64,000 bases of DNA from Pollutibacter soli (GCA_029269725.1 JARJHS010000002.1:186001-250000), one strand, 5' to 3'. Shown: positions 17,628 to 25,810, counted from the stretch's first letter. Made by a program: numbers and translations. The notes: a model not told the origin generated them from the sequence alone.

Positions 17628-18116
17628 ATGGAACATTTAAAACTCCAATGGCGGAAATTAAATGGAGAGAAAATTCTCATTCCGATAGCAGATGAAGTAG
17701 TAAACATACTGGCAAAGGAGCGCGAATCCGGTCACGAATTGAAGGTATGTATCGGTACTGACAGCCAGGTGAAAGGAACTGTAACTGAATTTGCCACTGT
17801 TATTGTTTTCATCCGGAAAGGTAAAGGAGGATTCATGTACATATGCAATGAAGTTTCTCATCAGAAGATGAGTATCAAACAGCGGATGCTCGTAGAAGCA
17901 GCAAAAAGCGTCGATGTGGCTTTTGCGCTTTGCAATATTTTTTCACGCTTCAGTGTGAGTATGGAAGTACATGCAGACATCAATACCAATCCCGGTTTCA
18001 AAAGCAATGATGCACTGAAAGAGGCGATGGGATATATCGTCGGGATGGGATTTGATTTCAAGGCAAAACCCCAGGCGTTTGCCAGCTCAAGCTGCGCTAA
18101 CAAAGTAGTGCAATGA
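17628..18116 (+). CDS. YkuK/DUF458-type ribonuclease H-like protein
   Basis: The 162-residue protein carries the RNase H-like core of the YkuK family: VCIGTDSQVKG (first acidic residue), EVHADINTNPGFKSNDALKEA (second acidic strand and helix) and the C-terminal KPQAFASSSCANKVVQ. The fold is shared with nucleases and transposases, but catalysis has not been shown for this family as far as I know. The ATG at 17628 follows the tRNA cluster by ~40 bases and the AAA+ ATPase gene follows after 98 bases. The context suggests a role with RNA or tRNA (inference). Confidence 0.85.
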   Translation: MEHLKLQWRKLNGEKILIPIADEVVNILAKERESGHELKVCIGTDSQVKGTVTEFATVIVFIRKGKGGFMYICNEVSHQKMSIKQRMLVEAAKSVDVAFALCNIFSRFSVSMEVHADINTNPGFKSNDALKEAMGYIVGMGFDFKAKPQAFASSSCANKVVQ

Positions 18117-18150
18117 TGAGGCAAGAGGCAAAAGGTACTGGCGGCTATTG

Positions 18151-18200
18151 CGAACAGCGAACAGTGGACAACGATGAACAATGAACGAACAACGAACAAT
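18151..18200. repeat. Heptamer array, CGAACAG/CGAACAA
   Basis: Seven units in strict 7-base phase (CGAACAG, CGAACAG, TGGACAA, CGATGAA, CAATGAA, CGAACAA, CGAACAA) fill the gap before the ATPase gene. Confidence 0.8.
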
Positions 18201-18214
18201 TAAAAAATCAACTT

Positions 18215-19375
18215 ATGTCGTTATATATTTTTTTAATCATCATCATGATTCGGATTCTGATCGTGATCTTCCCTTCACTCTTCTCAGAACTGAGAGGTCT
18301 GTTGAGGACACTTATCAGTAAAAGATCGTTACCGGTTTTCGAGAATCACTATATCGATGCTAAATCACTATACAGGTATAGGTTCGGGTCTATTCCGAAC
18401 ATCAGCATCATTCAAGGTGTTGATGTCGGAAAGGTTTTCGAATATGTAACAGGTATACATAGCGGAATGGTTTCAAGGATATATCAGTCCTGCGAGTACA
18501 ATTTTGAGGCAGGTAAGCAGGAGTTCGACAAAACCTTATTCGTAATGAAGAATAAAGTGATTATCGAACTGGCTTACAGGTATGCACGAATTCTTTACCA
18601 GTCTGAAGCTTTTCAACACGCCTCAGAATTGCTTGCTGCTTTTAGTGAATTCAAAGTGCTGGAGAAACAGGAGGATTTCGAGATCAATATCATCACATAC
18701 TCTAATTCGGGACTTGATCTGAAACGGCTGGATATAAAACCTGCGAATCTCGATCTGCATTTGTTTTACAATGATGATTTTATTGAAGTGGATAAACTGA
18801 TTAAAAGCCGGTTGAATATGCAGAACGATAAAGGGATTGTTTTGCTTCATGGACTACCAGGTACAGGAAAAACATCTTACCTGCGTCACCTGGTTGGTGA
18901 ACTTAAAAAGAAAGTACTTTTTGTTTCACCTTCTGTAGCAGGCAACCTGATGAATCCTGAATTTGTGGATCTGCTGATCGAAAATCCCAATTCAGTTTTG
19001 GTGATTGAGGATGCAGAAAATATCCTCATGAACAGAAAATATAACAGCGATTCTTCAGTATCCAACCTGCTGAACCTGAGTGATGGTTTGTTGAGTGATT
19101 GTGTGAGCGTACAGGTGATCTGCACTTTCAATAGTGATCTCAACCTGATTGACGATGCGTTGATGCGAAAAGGTCGGCTTATCGCCAGGTATGAATTCGG
19201 AAAATTGAGTGTCGAAAAATCACAGCGGCTCTCAGATCATCTTGGATTCGAAACAGTAATTAAAATGCCAATGACTGTTGCTGAAATAACCAATCAACAT
19301 GATATGCAGTTTGAAATAAAAAGGATTGAAATAATCGGTTTCAAACGTCATTCTGATTTGGCACAGCGCTGTTAG
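18215..19375 (+). CDS. AAA+ family ATPase
   Basis: The 386-residue protein starts with a hydrophobic segment (IFLIIIMIRILIVIFPSLF) that could anchor it in the membrane. A ~180-residue N-terminal region of unknown fold follows, then an AAA+ domain: Walker A HGLPGTGKTSY (~residue 210), Walker B NSVLVIEDAEN, a sensor-like ICTFNSDLNLID and an arginine-finger-like ALMRKGRLIARYEF. The ATPase core resembles BCS1/FtsH-like AAA modules. It lies 98 bases after the YkuK-like gene on the same strand and is followed by tRNA-like remnants. Its job is unknown; remodelling of an RNA-protein or membrane substrate is possible. Confidence 0.85.
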   Translation: MSLYIFLIIIMIRILIVIFPSLFSELRGLLRTLISKRSLPVFENHYIDAKSLYRYRFGSIPNISIIQGVDVGKVFEYVTGIHSGMVSRIYQSCEYNFEAGKQEFDKTLFVMKNKVIIELAYRYARILYQSEAFQHASELLAAFSEFKVLEKQEDFEINIITYSNSGLDLKRLDIKPANLDLHLFYNDDFIEVDKLIKSRLNMQNDKGIVLLHGLPGTGKTSYLRHLVGELKKKVLFVSPSVAGNLMNPEFVDLLIENPNSVLVIEDAENILMNRKYNSDSSVSNLLNLSDGLLSDCVSVQVICTFNSDLNLIDDALMRKGRLIARYEFGKLSVEKSQRLSDHLGFETVIKMPMTVAEITNQHDMQFEIKRIEIIGFKRHSDLAQRC

Positions 19376-19472
19376 TGCTACGGGACCTGACATGTCGTAT
19401 AAAAGCCTGCCCACCGGCAAGATGGTATATGACTATTGAATACAGACCAGGTCTATGCGTGATTTCATGACC

Positions 19473-19561
19473 GTGCGGAAGCAGTAGCTGGCCGTATGCT
19501 TTTGCAGCGATAGTTTATATCATTACTCTGTAAGTCAGAGGTCCGACTCCTCTTCCGCTCT
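19473..19561 (+). tRNA. tRNA-like sequence, probably degenerate (class II size)
   Basis: GTGCGGA and TCCGCTC at the ends pair in six of seven positions. The T-arm AGAGG-TCCGACT-CCTCT is perfect. A CTGTAAG stretch resembles a Tyr(GTA) anticodon loop, but its flanking stem does not pair. The ~89-base length would fit a class II tRNA. I read it as a pseudo-tRNA. Confidence 0.35.
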
Positions 19562-19563
19562 TA

Positions 19564-19608
19564 CGGGGATAACTCAACGGTAGAGCAACAGGATGCGCAG
19601 GTTCCCCG
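19564..19608 (+). pseudogene. Truncated tRNA-like fragment
   Basis: CGGGGA (19564-19569) and TCCCCG (19603-19608) pair around a D-arm-like AACTCAACGGTAGAGC. There is no anticodon or T-arm, so it looks like an internally deleted tRNA three bases after the preceding tRNA-like element. Confidence 0.3.
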
Positions 19609-19656
19609 CCCGGCTGGTGCATTATTGGAACAGTTGAAGGGAATTTTTGGTTCGTC

Positions 19657-19689
19657 AAACCTGTGAGGTCGTGAAGACCTTACAGGTTT
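19657..19689. repeat. 33-bp palindromic hairpin (AAACCTGTGAGGTC type)
   Basis: Fourteen base pairs (one G-T) close a GTGAA loop. The element lies two bases beyond the stop codon of the minus-strand reductase gene. There is no T-tract on either side, so it resembles a dispersed REP-like element more than a terminator, though it may stabilise the mRNA end. Confidence 0.8.
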
Positions 19690-19691
19690 CC

Positions 19692-20630
19692 TTACACACT
19701 GCCAGATGTTAATTCAGATTTGATTTGTATCAGCTCACCCAGCAAACGGGTCTCCGTTACCAGTTCTTTTTTTTGAAGCAGATCTGCAATACCGGTTATC
19801 GCGAAATTAAACGATTCAATTTCGGTTTTTCGCTTGTTGATGATGTCCTGGTATGTAGAAATAAGTTGTCCATCAGAAGATCTGCTGATGAGGAGAAGTT
19901 TTTCCAATATCTCTTCGCTATTCAGATGAATATTTTTTAATGAGGCAATTATCACACATTCATCTATAATACGCTTTGCTATGGTTAAGGCATTTCTGTT
20001 GCTGTGAAAAATCCCATTGTCGGTTTCCAGTAAAGGGCATATTGAATTAAAAACGCAATTGATTATTGTTTTTGTCCAGGCGACTGAATGAATATTTAAC
20101 GTAGAAATAAACTGCAAATTCGGATTGTTTAATTGATCGACGATAGCATGTAAAGTTTTTTCATTGCCTGAGATAATACCAATGGGAGACGCCGTCACAG
20201 GCCTGAACTTTACCGAGTTTTCTGCCAATGACTGACAGGTAGTAAACAGAACACCGCGGTATACGTGTGAAAATTTATGATCTGTAAAAGGCAGCTCCAC
20301 ATTCAGGCCGTTTTGCAGAATGACCAAAGGTGAATTCCTGACTTTATTTCTGAGTCGTTCTGCAATTGACAGATTTCCGTATGCCTTATTTGCAAGAACA
20401 ACGATGCCATCAAAAGCTGGGTAATTGCTGATACAGCTCAAAGTGATTTCTTCTCTGATGATTTCATCCTTGCTTAACTGGACTTCGATGTTTTCAACAC
20501 AGGCGGGTTTATTATCAATATGACCACGAAGGAGAACAATATCTTTACCCTGCTGTTTTAAAAAAACAGCCAACGTCTTCCCGATTGCACCAGCGCCAAT
20601 GATGTAAATCGTGGGTTTAGTTTTCTGCAT
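19692..20630 (-). CDS. Ketopantoate reductase (PanE/ApbA)-family protein
   Basis: The 312-residue protein has a Rossmann motif IIGAGAIGKTL (residues 10-20), the LQNG motif at 105-108, the catalytic Lys in VAWTKTIINCVFN (K187) and the C-terminal TYQDIINKRKTEIESFN, which binds the substrate carboxylate. The family reduces 2-oxo acids with NADPH. 2-Dehydropantoate is the classic substrate, but many paralogues act on others. It is the last gene of a five-gene minus-strand run and lies 19 bases after the methyltransferase, so a specialised oxo- or imino-acid substrate is as likely as pantothenate synthesis. Confidence 0.85.
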   Translation of the reverse strand: MQKTKPTIYIIGAGAIGKTLAVFLKQQGKDIVLLRGHIDNKPACVENIEVQLSKDEIIREEITLSCISNYPAFDGIVVLANKAYGNLSIAERLRNKVRNSPLVILQNGLNVELPFTDHKFSHVYRGVLFTTCQSLAENSVKFRPVTASPIGIISGNEKTLHAIVDQLNNPNLQFISTLNIHSVAWTKTIINCVFNSICPLLETDNGIFHSNRNALTIAKRIIDECVIIASLKNIHLNSEEILEKLLLISRSSDGQLISTYQDIINKRKTEIESFNFAITGIADLLQKKELVTETRLLGELIQIKSELTSGSV

Positions 20631-20649
20631 AATGATTTTTATTTTCAGA

Positions 20650-21402
20650 TTACACTTTTATTGCAACAAATCTCAATCGTACATAATCGGCATACCAGTT
20701 CCCGTTTTTAAAATTTGTTGCCCGGAGCTGGTTCTCTACTCTGTTGATGATCTCCTCAGCAACGTTCAATTCCAGTTTCTCTAAGTATGATTTTCCAAAC
20801 ATGATCAACCAGTTCTTCATGCCATCATCGCCTTTCAATAATGTTTCCCTATCGAAGTGGGCGGCAAATGTTACCCGGAAACCCTTTTGTTCCAATAAAG
20901 TTGTGTATTCAGATAACGACGGAAAATACCAAAGCGGACTTTCAGCTACTGCTGTATAACCTTTGCTAATTAACTGAAACTTCAGTGCATCGGTTATGTT
21001 GGATACGTTGCCCTTTCCGCCGAATTCCGCAACAAATCTTCCCCCCGTCTTTAAAGCATTGCCTATGCACGTGATTGCCTTTTCATAATCGGGTACCCAA
21101 TGCAGCGTGGCATTGGAAAATACTGCATCAAACTTTATATCGTAAGAAAAATTACTCGCTGAACCGATGTCAAATTGTATATGGGGATACTTATTTCTTG
21201 CGGCCTCGACCATTTCCCTGGAATTATCGATCCCAATGACTTTGACATTGCGTTTAACAATCAGATCCGCCAGGTCGCCTGAACCACTGCCGATATCCAG
21301 AATGATTTCTCCTGGTGCAGGTCCTAAAACATTGATAAGATCCTCTCCATATTTTGAAACAAAAGAATGGTTATTGTCGTAAAGGTTTGCGTCCCATTTC
21401 AT
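20650..21402 (-). CDS. Class I SAM-dependent methyltransferase (trans-aconitate methyltransferase-like)
   Basis: The 250-residue cytoplasmic protein has motif I ILDIGSGSGDLAD (~35-47), the acidic SAM-ribose contact VIGIDNSREMVEAA, and motif IV-like DAVFSNATLHWVPD, which is typical of Tam-type methyltransferases. These methylate small carboxylates, but close relatives have many substrates. It lies 50 bases after the acetyltransferase and 19 bases before the reductase on the minus strand. That fits a shared transcript modifying an amino-acid-like compound. No membrane segment is present. Confidence 0.88.
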   Translation of the reverse strand: MKWDANLYDNNHSFVSKYGEDLINVLGPAPGEIILDIGSGSGDLADLIVKRNVKVIGIDNSREMVEAARNKYPHIQFDIGSASNFSYDIKFDAVFSNATLHWVPDYEKAITCIGNALKTGGRFVAEFGGKGNVSNITDALKFQLISKGYTAVAESPLWYFPSLSEYTTLLEQKGFRVTFAAHFDRETLLKGDDGMKNWLIMFGKSYLEKLELNVAEEIINRVENQLRATNFKNGNWYADYVRLRFVAIKV

Positions 21403-21452
21403 CTATAGTCGTTTTGTTCATTAAAGAAATCAAATGCTGTGAAACTTCAAAT

Positions 21453-21977
21453 TTACCCGATCTGCAGAATTGTTTTTTCCAGCAATGCAACATGAAGGTT
21501 TCTGTGCTGTTCCGGCAGGTTCTCCGTTTCCGGAGTCGTGTAGTTCTCAACAAATGAAAAACCAAAACTTTTATAATAGGAAATGATCTTCTCATTCTCC
21601 GCCCAGGTGTCCATGCGGATATATTTCAGATTTTTTTCTTTTGCCAGCTGAATGGTGTTGTCAAGTACTTTTTTGAACAATTGCTGACCAGCAAAGTTTC
21701 TGTTGATGACAATACGATGCAAGTATGCTGCATCACCGGATTCTTTTTCGCGCCATATCAATGCATCGCTATAGTAAACACTGAAGATGCAGACAATATC
21801 ATTCCCGGTAATCATCTTAAACAAATGTCCCTGTTCTATATCCGTTTCTATAAATGCTTTGTCATAGCTGACCCATCCTTTATAATTATTCAATTGTTGA
21901 AAACGTATTGCTTCCTCAAAAAGATGATAAATGACCGGCAGATCATCCCGCACAGCTTTTGTTATCATATTACTCAT
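21453..21977 (-). CDS. GNAT-family N-acetyltransferase
   Basis: The 174-residue protein has the GNAT core. AYLHRIVINRNFAGQQLFKKVLD carries the acetyl-CoA pyrophosphate-binding loop in a divergent form (N-F-A-G-Q-Q). YIRMDTWAENEKIISYYKSFGFSFV is the classic C-terminal motif. It would transfer an acyl group to an amine; the acceptor is unknown. It starts only 8 bases downstream of the amino-acid permease stop, so the two are probably co-transcribed. Confidence 0.88.
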   Translation of the reverse strand: MSNMITKAVRDDLPVIYHLFEEAIRFQQLNNYKGWVSYDKAFIETDIEQGHLFKMITGNDIVCIFSVYYSDALIWREKESGDAAYLHRIVINRNFAGQQLFKKVLDNTIQLAKEKNLKYIRMDTWAENEKIISYYKSFGFSFVENYTTPETENLPEQHRNLHVALLEKTILQIG

Positions 21978-21985
21978 GTAGATTA

Positions 21986-23455
21986 TTATTCAATCTTGTT
22001 TAACCCGCTGTTTTTTACACCATAGAGAAAGTATATCAGGATGCCTGCGACGCTCCATACAATCAGCCTCAGCCAGGTGGAGGAATCAAGACTGAACATC
22101 AGCAATAAATTGAATGCAAAGCCCAAGCCTGCTATAAGGGGCAGGTTTTTTACTTTAAATGGTCTGTGAAGTGTCGGTTGATTTTTTCGGAGCACCAGCA
22201 CAGCAATGCAGATCATCGAAAAGGCAAATAAGGTTCCGATGCTTGTCATTTTGGTTGCTTTTTCAATGGGAGTAAATGCAGCAATAAAAGAAGAAATGAA
22301 GCCCAGTAAAATCGTACTCTTCCATGGTGTTCTATATCGGGGATGGATAGTCGCGAAAATTTTTGGTGGCAGAAGACCGTCTTTAGCCATGTTCAGGAAT
22401 ATCCTGGTTTGCGAAAGCAGCATCACCAGCATTACAGATATCAAACCAATAACTGCTGCGATTGTGATTAATAGCGAGGCCCAATGGAGGCCGACCGCAC
22501 TGAATGCAGATGCTACCGGCGCTCCAGGGTCAAGTTCGGTGTAACTTGCCATCCCCGTTAGTGTTAAGGAAACCAGTATATATAAGATGGTACAGATAAC
22601 CAATGAAGCGATGATAGCGAATGGAATGTCTTTTACAGGATTCAACGACTCCTGCGATTGAGTGGATACGGCATCAAAACCAATGAATGCAAAGAATACA
22701 AGTCCGGCAGCAGTAACAACTCCGTAAATTCCGTAATGACCTGTGCCGGAGGTATCGACTATTCTTTCGGGAATAAATGGTTGCCAGTTGGCAGGATTAA
22801 TATATGCAACACCTGCTATGATCACAAACAGCACTGCAGCTACTTTTATGGATACGATGATATTATTGGTTCTTGCAGATTCTTTTATACCTCGTACAAG
22901 AATGTATGTGACAACCCAAACAATCAAGGCAGCAGGGAGATTGATCGAAAATACAGGTGGATCGATTCCCAGTCTCAAAGCTTCTTCCTTTGCTGTCACA
23001 GGATCATTTATTAACCATGGCGGGGTATTGTGGATGCCTGAAAGATGCAATAGTTTGATAAAATATTTTGACCAGCTGACGGCTACCGTTGTGGCGCCCA
23101 TCATGTATTCGAGGATAAGGTTCCAGCCTATGAACCATGCAAAAAATTCACCGATCGTGCCATAAGAATAAGAGTACGCTGATCCTGACACGGGCAGTAT
23201 GCTGGCGAATTCCGCGTAACAAAATGCGGCAAACAGACAACCCGCTCCTGCAAGCACAAAGGATAAAGCCAACGCAGGTCCTGCATATTGATTAGCTGCC
23301 ACCCCGGTCAGTACGAAAATACCGCCCCCGATAACCGCGCCAACTCCAATGGCAGTAAGTTCCCATTTACCAAGAGTTCTTGTTAACTGACTCGTTTTAA
23401 TGTCCTCATGATATGCTTCCAGAGGTTTCTTTCGGAGTAAATTTTTCAGGTTCAT
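21986..23455 (-). CDS. APC-superfamily amino acid permease
   Basis: The 489-residue protein has about twelve to thirteen hydrophobic segments. It shows the APC signature in TM1 (IGGGIFVLTGVAA), the TM3 region EFASILPVSGSAYSYSYGTIGEFFAW, and FFAFIGFDAVSTQSQESLNP in TM6, typical of cationic amino acid transporter (CAT) subfamily proteins. It would take up amino acids by proton coupling at the inner membrane. It sits 18 bases after the racemase gene. The group racemase-permease-acetyltransferase suggests use of a particular amino acid or its D-form. Confidence 0.94.
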   Translation of the reverse strand: MNLKNLLRKKPLEAYHEDIKTSQLTRTLGKWELTAIGVGAVIGGGIFVLTGVAANQYAGPALALSFVLAGAGCLFAAFCYAEFASILPVSGSAYSYSYGTIGEFFAWFIGWNLILEYMMGATTVAVSWSKYFIKLLHLSGIHNTPPWLINDPVTAKEEALRLGIDPPVFSINLPAALIVWVVTYILVRGIKESARTNNIIVSIKVAAVLFVIIAGVAYINPANWQPFIPERIVDTSGTGHYGIYGVVTAAGLVFFAFIGFDAVSTQSQESLNPVKDIPFAIIASLVICTILYILVSLTLTGMASYTELDPGAPVASAFSAVGLHWASLLITIAAVIGLISVMLVMLLSQTRIFLNMAKDGLLPPKIFATIHPRYRTPWKSTILLGFISSFIAAFTPIEKATKMTSIGTLFAFSMICIAVLVLRKNQPTLHRPFKVKNLPLIAGLGFAFNLLLMFSLDSSTWLRLIVWSVAGILIYFLYGVKNSGLNKIE

Positions 23456-23473
23456 GTTAGGGTGGGTTTGGTT

Positions 23474-24166
23474 TTACTTTAATGCAAAATCAACAGCGGC
23501 CTGCGCATGAATCAAAGTGGTATTGAACACAGGCACGTGAATATCTCCCTGGCCGATGATCAGCGGAATTTCCGTGCAACCGAGGATAATACCTTCTGCA
23601 CCGCGCTTGATCAGCCTGTTGATAATGGCTGCATATTCCTTTTTGGTTTCGGAGCGAATAATGCCTTTACCTAATTCGTGCACGAGCGTCTGTTCAATAA
23701 AGTCAATTTCAGTTTTGGTTTCCGGCGTTATGATGGTTAAGCCGGTTGCTGAAAGCTTGTCTTTATAGAAATCCAGCTCCATTGTAAAAACAGTTCCAAG
23801 CAGTCCGACCTTCGTCAGTTGTTTTTGATGGATCGCGTTTGCAGTGGCTATCCGGATGTCAATGAGAGGTATGTCAATTGCTGCACTAATTCGTTCTGCT
23901 ACTATATGCGCAGTATTTGCGCCTAGCATGAGGAGATCTGCTCCGGCATCCTTCAGCTTCATTGCTGCCTGTGATAGTAATTTGAAATTCGCGTCCCAAT
24001 CATGTGCTGCATTGAACTTTCTGAAATGTTCAAAGTTGACAGAGTAGATAATGCATTCGGCGAAATTCAAGGCACCTAATTGTTTGTTGGTTTCTTCATT
24101 GATAAACCTATAGTAGTCAATGGTGGACGTCCAACTGGTACCACCGACCAGTCCGATTTTTTTCAT
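23474..24166 (-). CDS. Aspartate/glutamate racemase-family protein with one catalytic Cys replaced
   Basis: The 230-residue protein has the family pattern: GLVGGTSWTST at the N-terminus, GANTAHIVAERI in the middle and LGCTEIPLII near the end. Canonical two-base racemases use a Cys in each of the last two motifs. Here C197 is present but the first position is Ala83. In E. coli YgeA the equivalent position is Thr, so single-thiol variants exist. The enzyme may have a narrowed specificity or act as a non-racemase. It heads the minus-strand group with a permease 18 bases downstream. Confidence 0.88.
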   Translation of the reverse strand: MKKIGLVGGTSWTSTIDYYRFINEETNKQLGALNFAECIIYSVNFEHFRKFNAAHDWDANFKLLSQAAMKLKDAGADLLMLGANTAHIVAERISAAIDIPLIDIRIATANAIHQKQLTKVGLLGTVFTMELDFYKDKLSATGLTIITPETKTEIDFIEQTLVHELGKGIIRSETKKEYAAIINRLIKRGAEGIILGCTEIPLIIGQGDIHVPVFNTTLIHAQAAVDFALK

Positions 24167-24280
24167 CTAGTATATATGTTGTTTAAGAAATGGAGTTGCG
24201 TCCTGCAATGATTTCATGTCATGATCGTATTGTTTGTTAACTGCGCTTAGATTATCTGAAATAGAGTTATTTGGTCTAAC

Positions 24281-24802
24281 TCAGGAATGGTCTTTTGCAG
24301 TTCGGAATGTCATCGGTTCATCTACAGGCCTGAGGTTTTTTACTCTTGTTTCGAAATCGACTTGAGAGACAAGGGGGTTAACAATCTGTTGAAAGAGTTG
24401 GATCAGCTCTGCTGAATGGTTGTGGCTTTTTTGATGCGTGAGACTGAAGTGCACGAGTTTGGTCCACATTACTGCTTTGAGTTGAGTTGTATCGTTGTTC
24501 CACATCAGGCCTTCAAACACCAGGCTTTTGTCAGAAAAAGAAATCAATTGCGTTTGGATGGTTACCTCTTCCATCACCATGGCAGGCACGAGGTAGGAAA
24601 TTTGTGTCTGGGCCGATACCCAGCCTATAGCTTTCTCTCTTGCCAGTCTGTAAATGTCAAGATCGTAATTGTCCAGCAGCTGGTCGCCTCTGGCGGTAAC
24701 GATATAATCGATATACCTGGCGTTGTTCAGGTGATTAAAGGGGTCGCAATCGTGAAAGCGTATTTTCATTTTGCTTTCAAGAACTTTTTTATACTCATGC
24801 AT
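24281..24802 (-). CDS. Acyl-CoA thioesterase, hotdog (4HBT) fold
   Basis: The 173-residue protein has the 4HBT motif MKIRFHDCDPFNHLNNARYIDYI near the N-terminus, in which the DxxxHxN-type residues form the active site, and the WVSAQTQISYLVPAMVMEE beta sheet. It hydrolyses acyl-CoA or related thioesters in the cytoplasm. A palindromic site (24819-24838) matching that of the TetR gene lies 17 bases before its ATG, so the TetR protein probably represses it. It is 51 bases downstream of that gene. Confidence 0.9.
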   Translation of the reverse strand: MHEYKKVLESKMKIRFHDCDPFNHLNNARYIDYIVTARGDQLLDNYDLDIYRLAREKAIGWVSAQTQISYLVPAMVMEEVTIQTQLISFSDKSLVFEGLMWNNDTTQLKAVMWTKLVHFSLTHQKSHNHSAELIQLFQQIVNPLVSQVDFETRVKNLRPVDEPMTFRTAKDHS

Positions 24803-24818
24803 ACAATCACGATTAAAT

Positions 24819-24838
24819 AATATACCGATTGGTATATT
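24819..24838. promoter_or_regulatory. TetR-type operator before the thioesterase
   Basis: AATATACC-GATT-GGTATATT is a perfect 8-bp inverted repeat with a 4-base spacer. It shares the same half-site and spacer length with the site in front of the TetR gene. Confidence 0.85.
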
Positions 24839-24853
24839 TCAGGTTAAAAAAAA

Positions 24854-25456
24854 TCAGCATTCCAGATCGCGTATCATTTTTGCCAGGTAATCCATGGCGA
24901 TTTTAAGCTCAGTTGTTTTGCCAGTTACCTTGGCCTGCATAAATGCTCCTTCAATCAGTGAAATGAGAATAACAGCAATCTCTGCAGGGTTGGTATCCGC
25001 TTTTATTTCATTTCTGCTTATCCCTCTCTTTACCTGATTTTCCACTGCTTTTTTCCAGATAGCAAGTGCATTGGCTGCTTTTTCTTTCAAAAGCGGGTGA
25101 GTGTCGTCGGCCTCTGTAGCAGTATTTAGAATAGGACAGCCAGGTTGTAAAAAAGGCGTTTTTAAATAATTGCGATACACTTCCGGGTAAACCAGTAAGC
25201 GCTCAACTGCATTTTCAGTGGCCAGTAACTTTGCCTTTATAAATTCGGTGACCTTATTGTGATTATAATCAAATACAGCCAGCGCGACTTCGTCTTTATT
25301 CTCAAAATTTCCGTAGATGCTTCCTTTCGTAAGACCAGTTGCCTGAGTAAGGTCATTAATTGAAGTACCCGCATACCCTTTTTCATTGAAAACAGATGCG
25401 GTTTTTTCAATGATGAATTGTCTGGTCCTTTCTGCTTTTGATAGAGAATTGCTCAT
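24854..25456 (-). CDS. TetR/AcrR-family transcription regulator
   Basis: I start at the ATG at 25456 (200 residues). An upstream in-frame ATG at 25519 would read through the operator and add 21 non-conserved residues. The N-terminal helix-turn-helix is TRQFIIEKTASVFNEKGYAGTSINDLTQATGLTKGSIYGNFENKDE, a strong TetR signature. The C-terminal part is an all-helical ligand domain resembling the TetR_C_6/_C_16 group, whose ligands are often acyl or aromatic compounds. Matching operators lie before this gene and before the thioesterase, indicating autoregulation plus control of the neighbour. Confidence 0.94.
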   Translation of the reverse strand: MSNSLSKAERTRQFIIEKTASVFNEKGYAGTSINDLTQATGLTKGSIYGNFENKDEVALAVFDYNHNKVTEFIKAKLLATENAVERLLVYPEVYRNYLKTPFLQPGCPILNTATEADDTHPLLKEKAANALAIWKKAVENQVKRGISRNEIKADTNPAEIAVILISLIEGAFMQAKVTGKTTELKIAMDYLAKMIRDLEC

Positions 25457-25476
25457 TGCTTCAGTGAAGGTAATTA

Positions 25477-25500
25477 AAAATATACCAATAGGTATATTTT
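25477..25500. promoter_or_regulatory. TetR-type operator before the regulator gene
   Basis: AAAATATACC-AATA-GGTATATTTT is a perfect 10-bp inverted repeat with a 4-base spacer, 20 bases before the chosen TetR start. Confidence 0.88.
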
Positions 25501-25810
25501 CGGAAAATTTATTTTGCACAAACTCTTAGGCAATTGTTCGATTGAAATTTCATTTTTCCGCTTTTACGAAAGTCATACACAGGCTACACGAGGCAACAAC
25601 TACAGAAGAGATAACTCTTTTTTCTCGCCTGTTACCCAGCTGTTGCCACTTATATTACTCTGTGGTTTGCTTTTATGCTCTTTTAAATTCAACGACTATC
25701 AATTCGTAGCTCAAAACCTGCCCTGTTATCGTAAAGAATAGAAACACAGGTGAAGTTAATGCTCAATGCTCCGGCCTTGCCCTCTGGTAATCGTAACCTC
25801 AATTAAAAGA

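Noticed and set aside
19392-19439. 15-codon peptide after the ATPase gene
   Set aside because: Too short, with no ribosome-binding site or terminator; it is probably chance sequence near the tRNA remnants.
25514-25741. 75-codon plus-strand frame upstream of the TetR gene
   Set aside because: It begins next to the TetR operator, the residue pattern is random-looking and the region borders a pseudogene.
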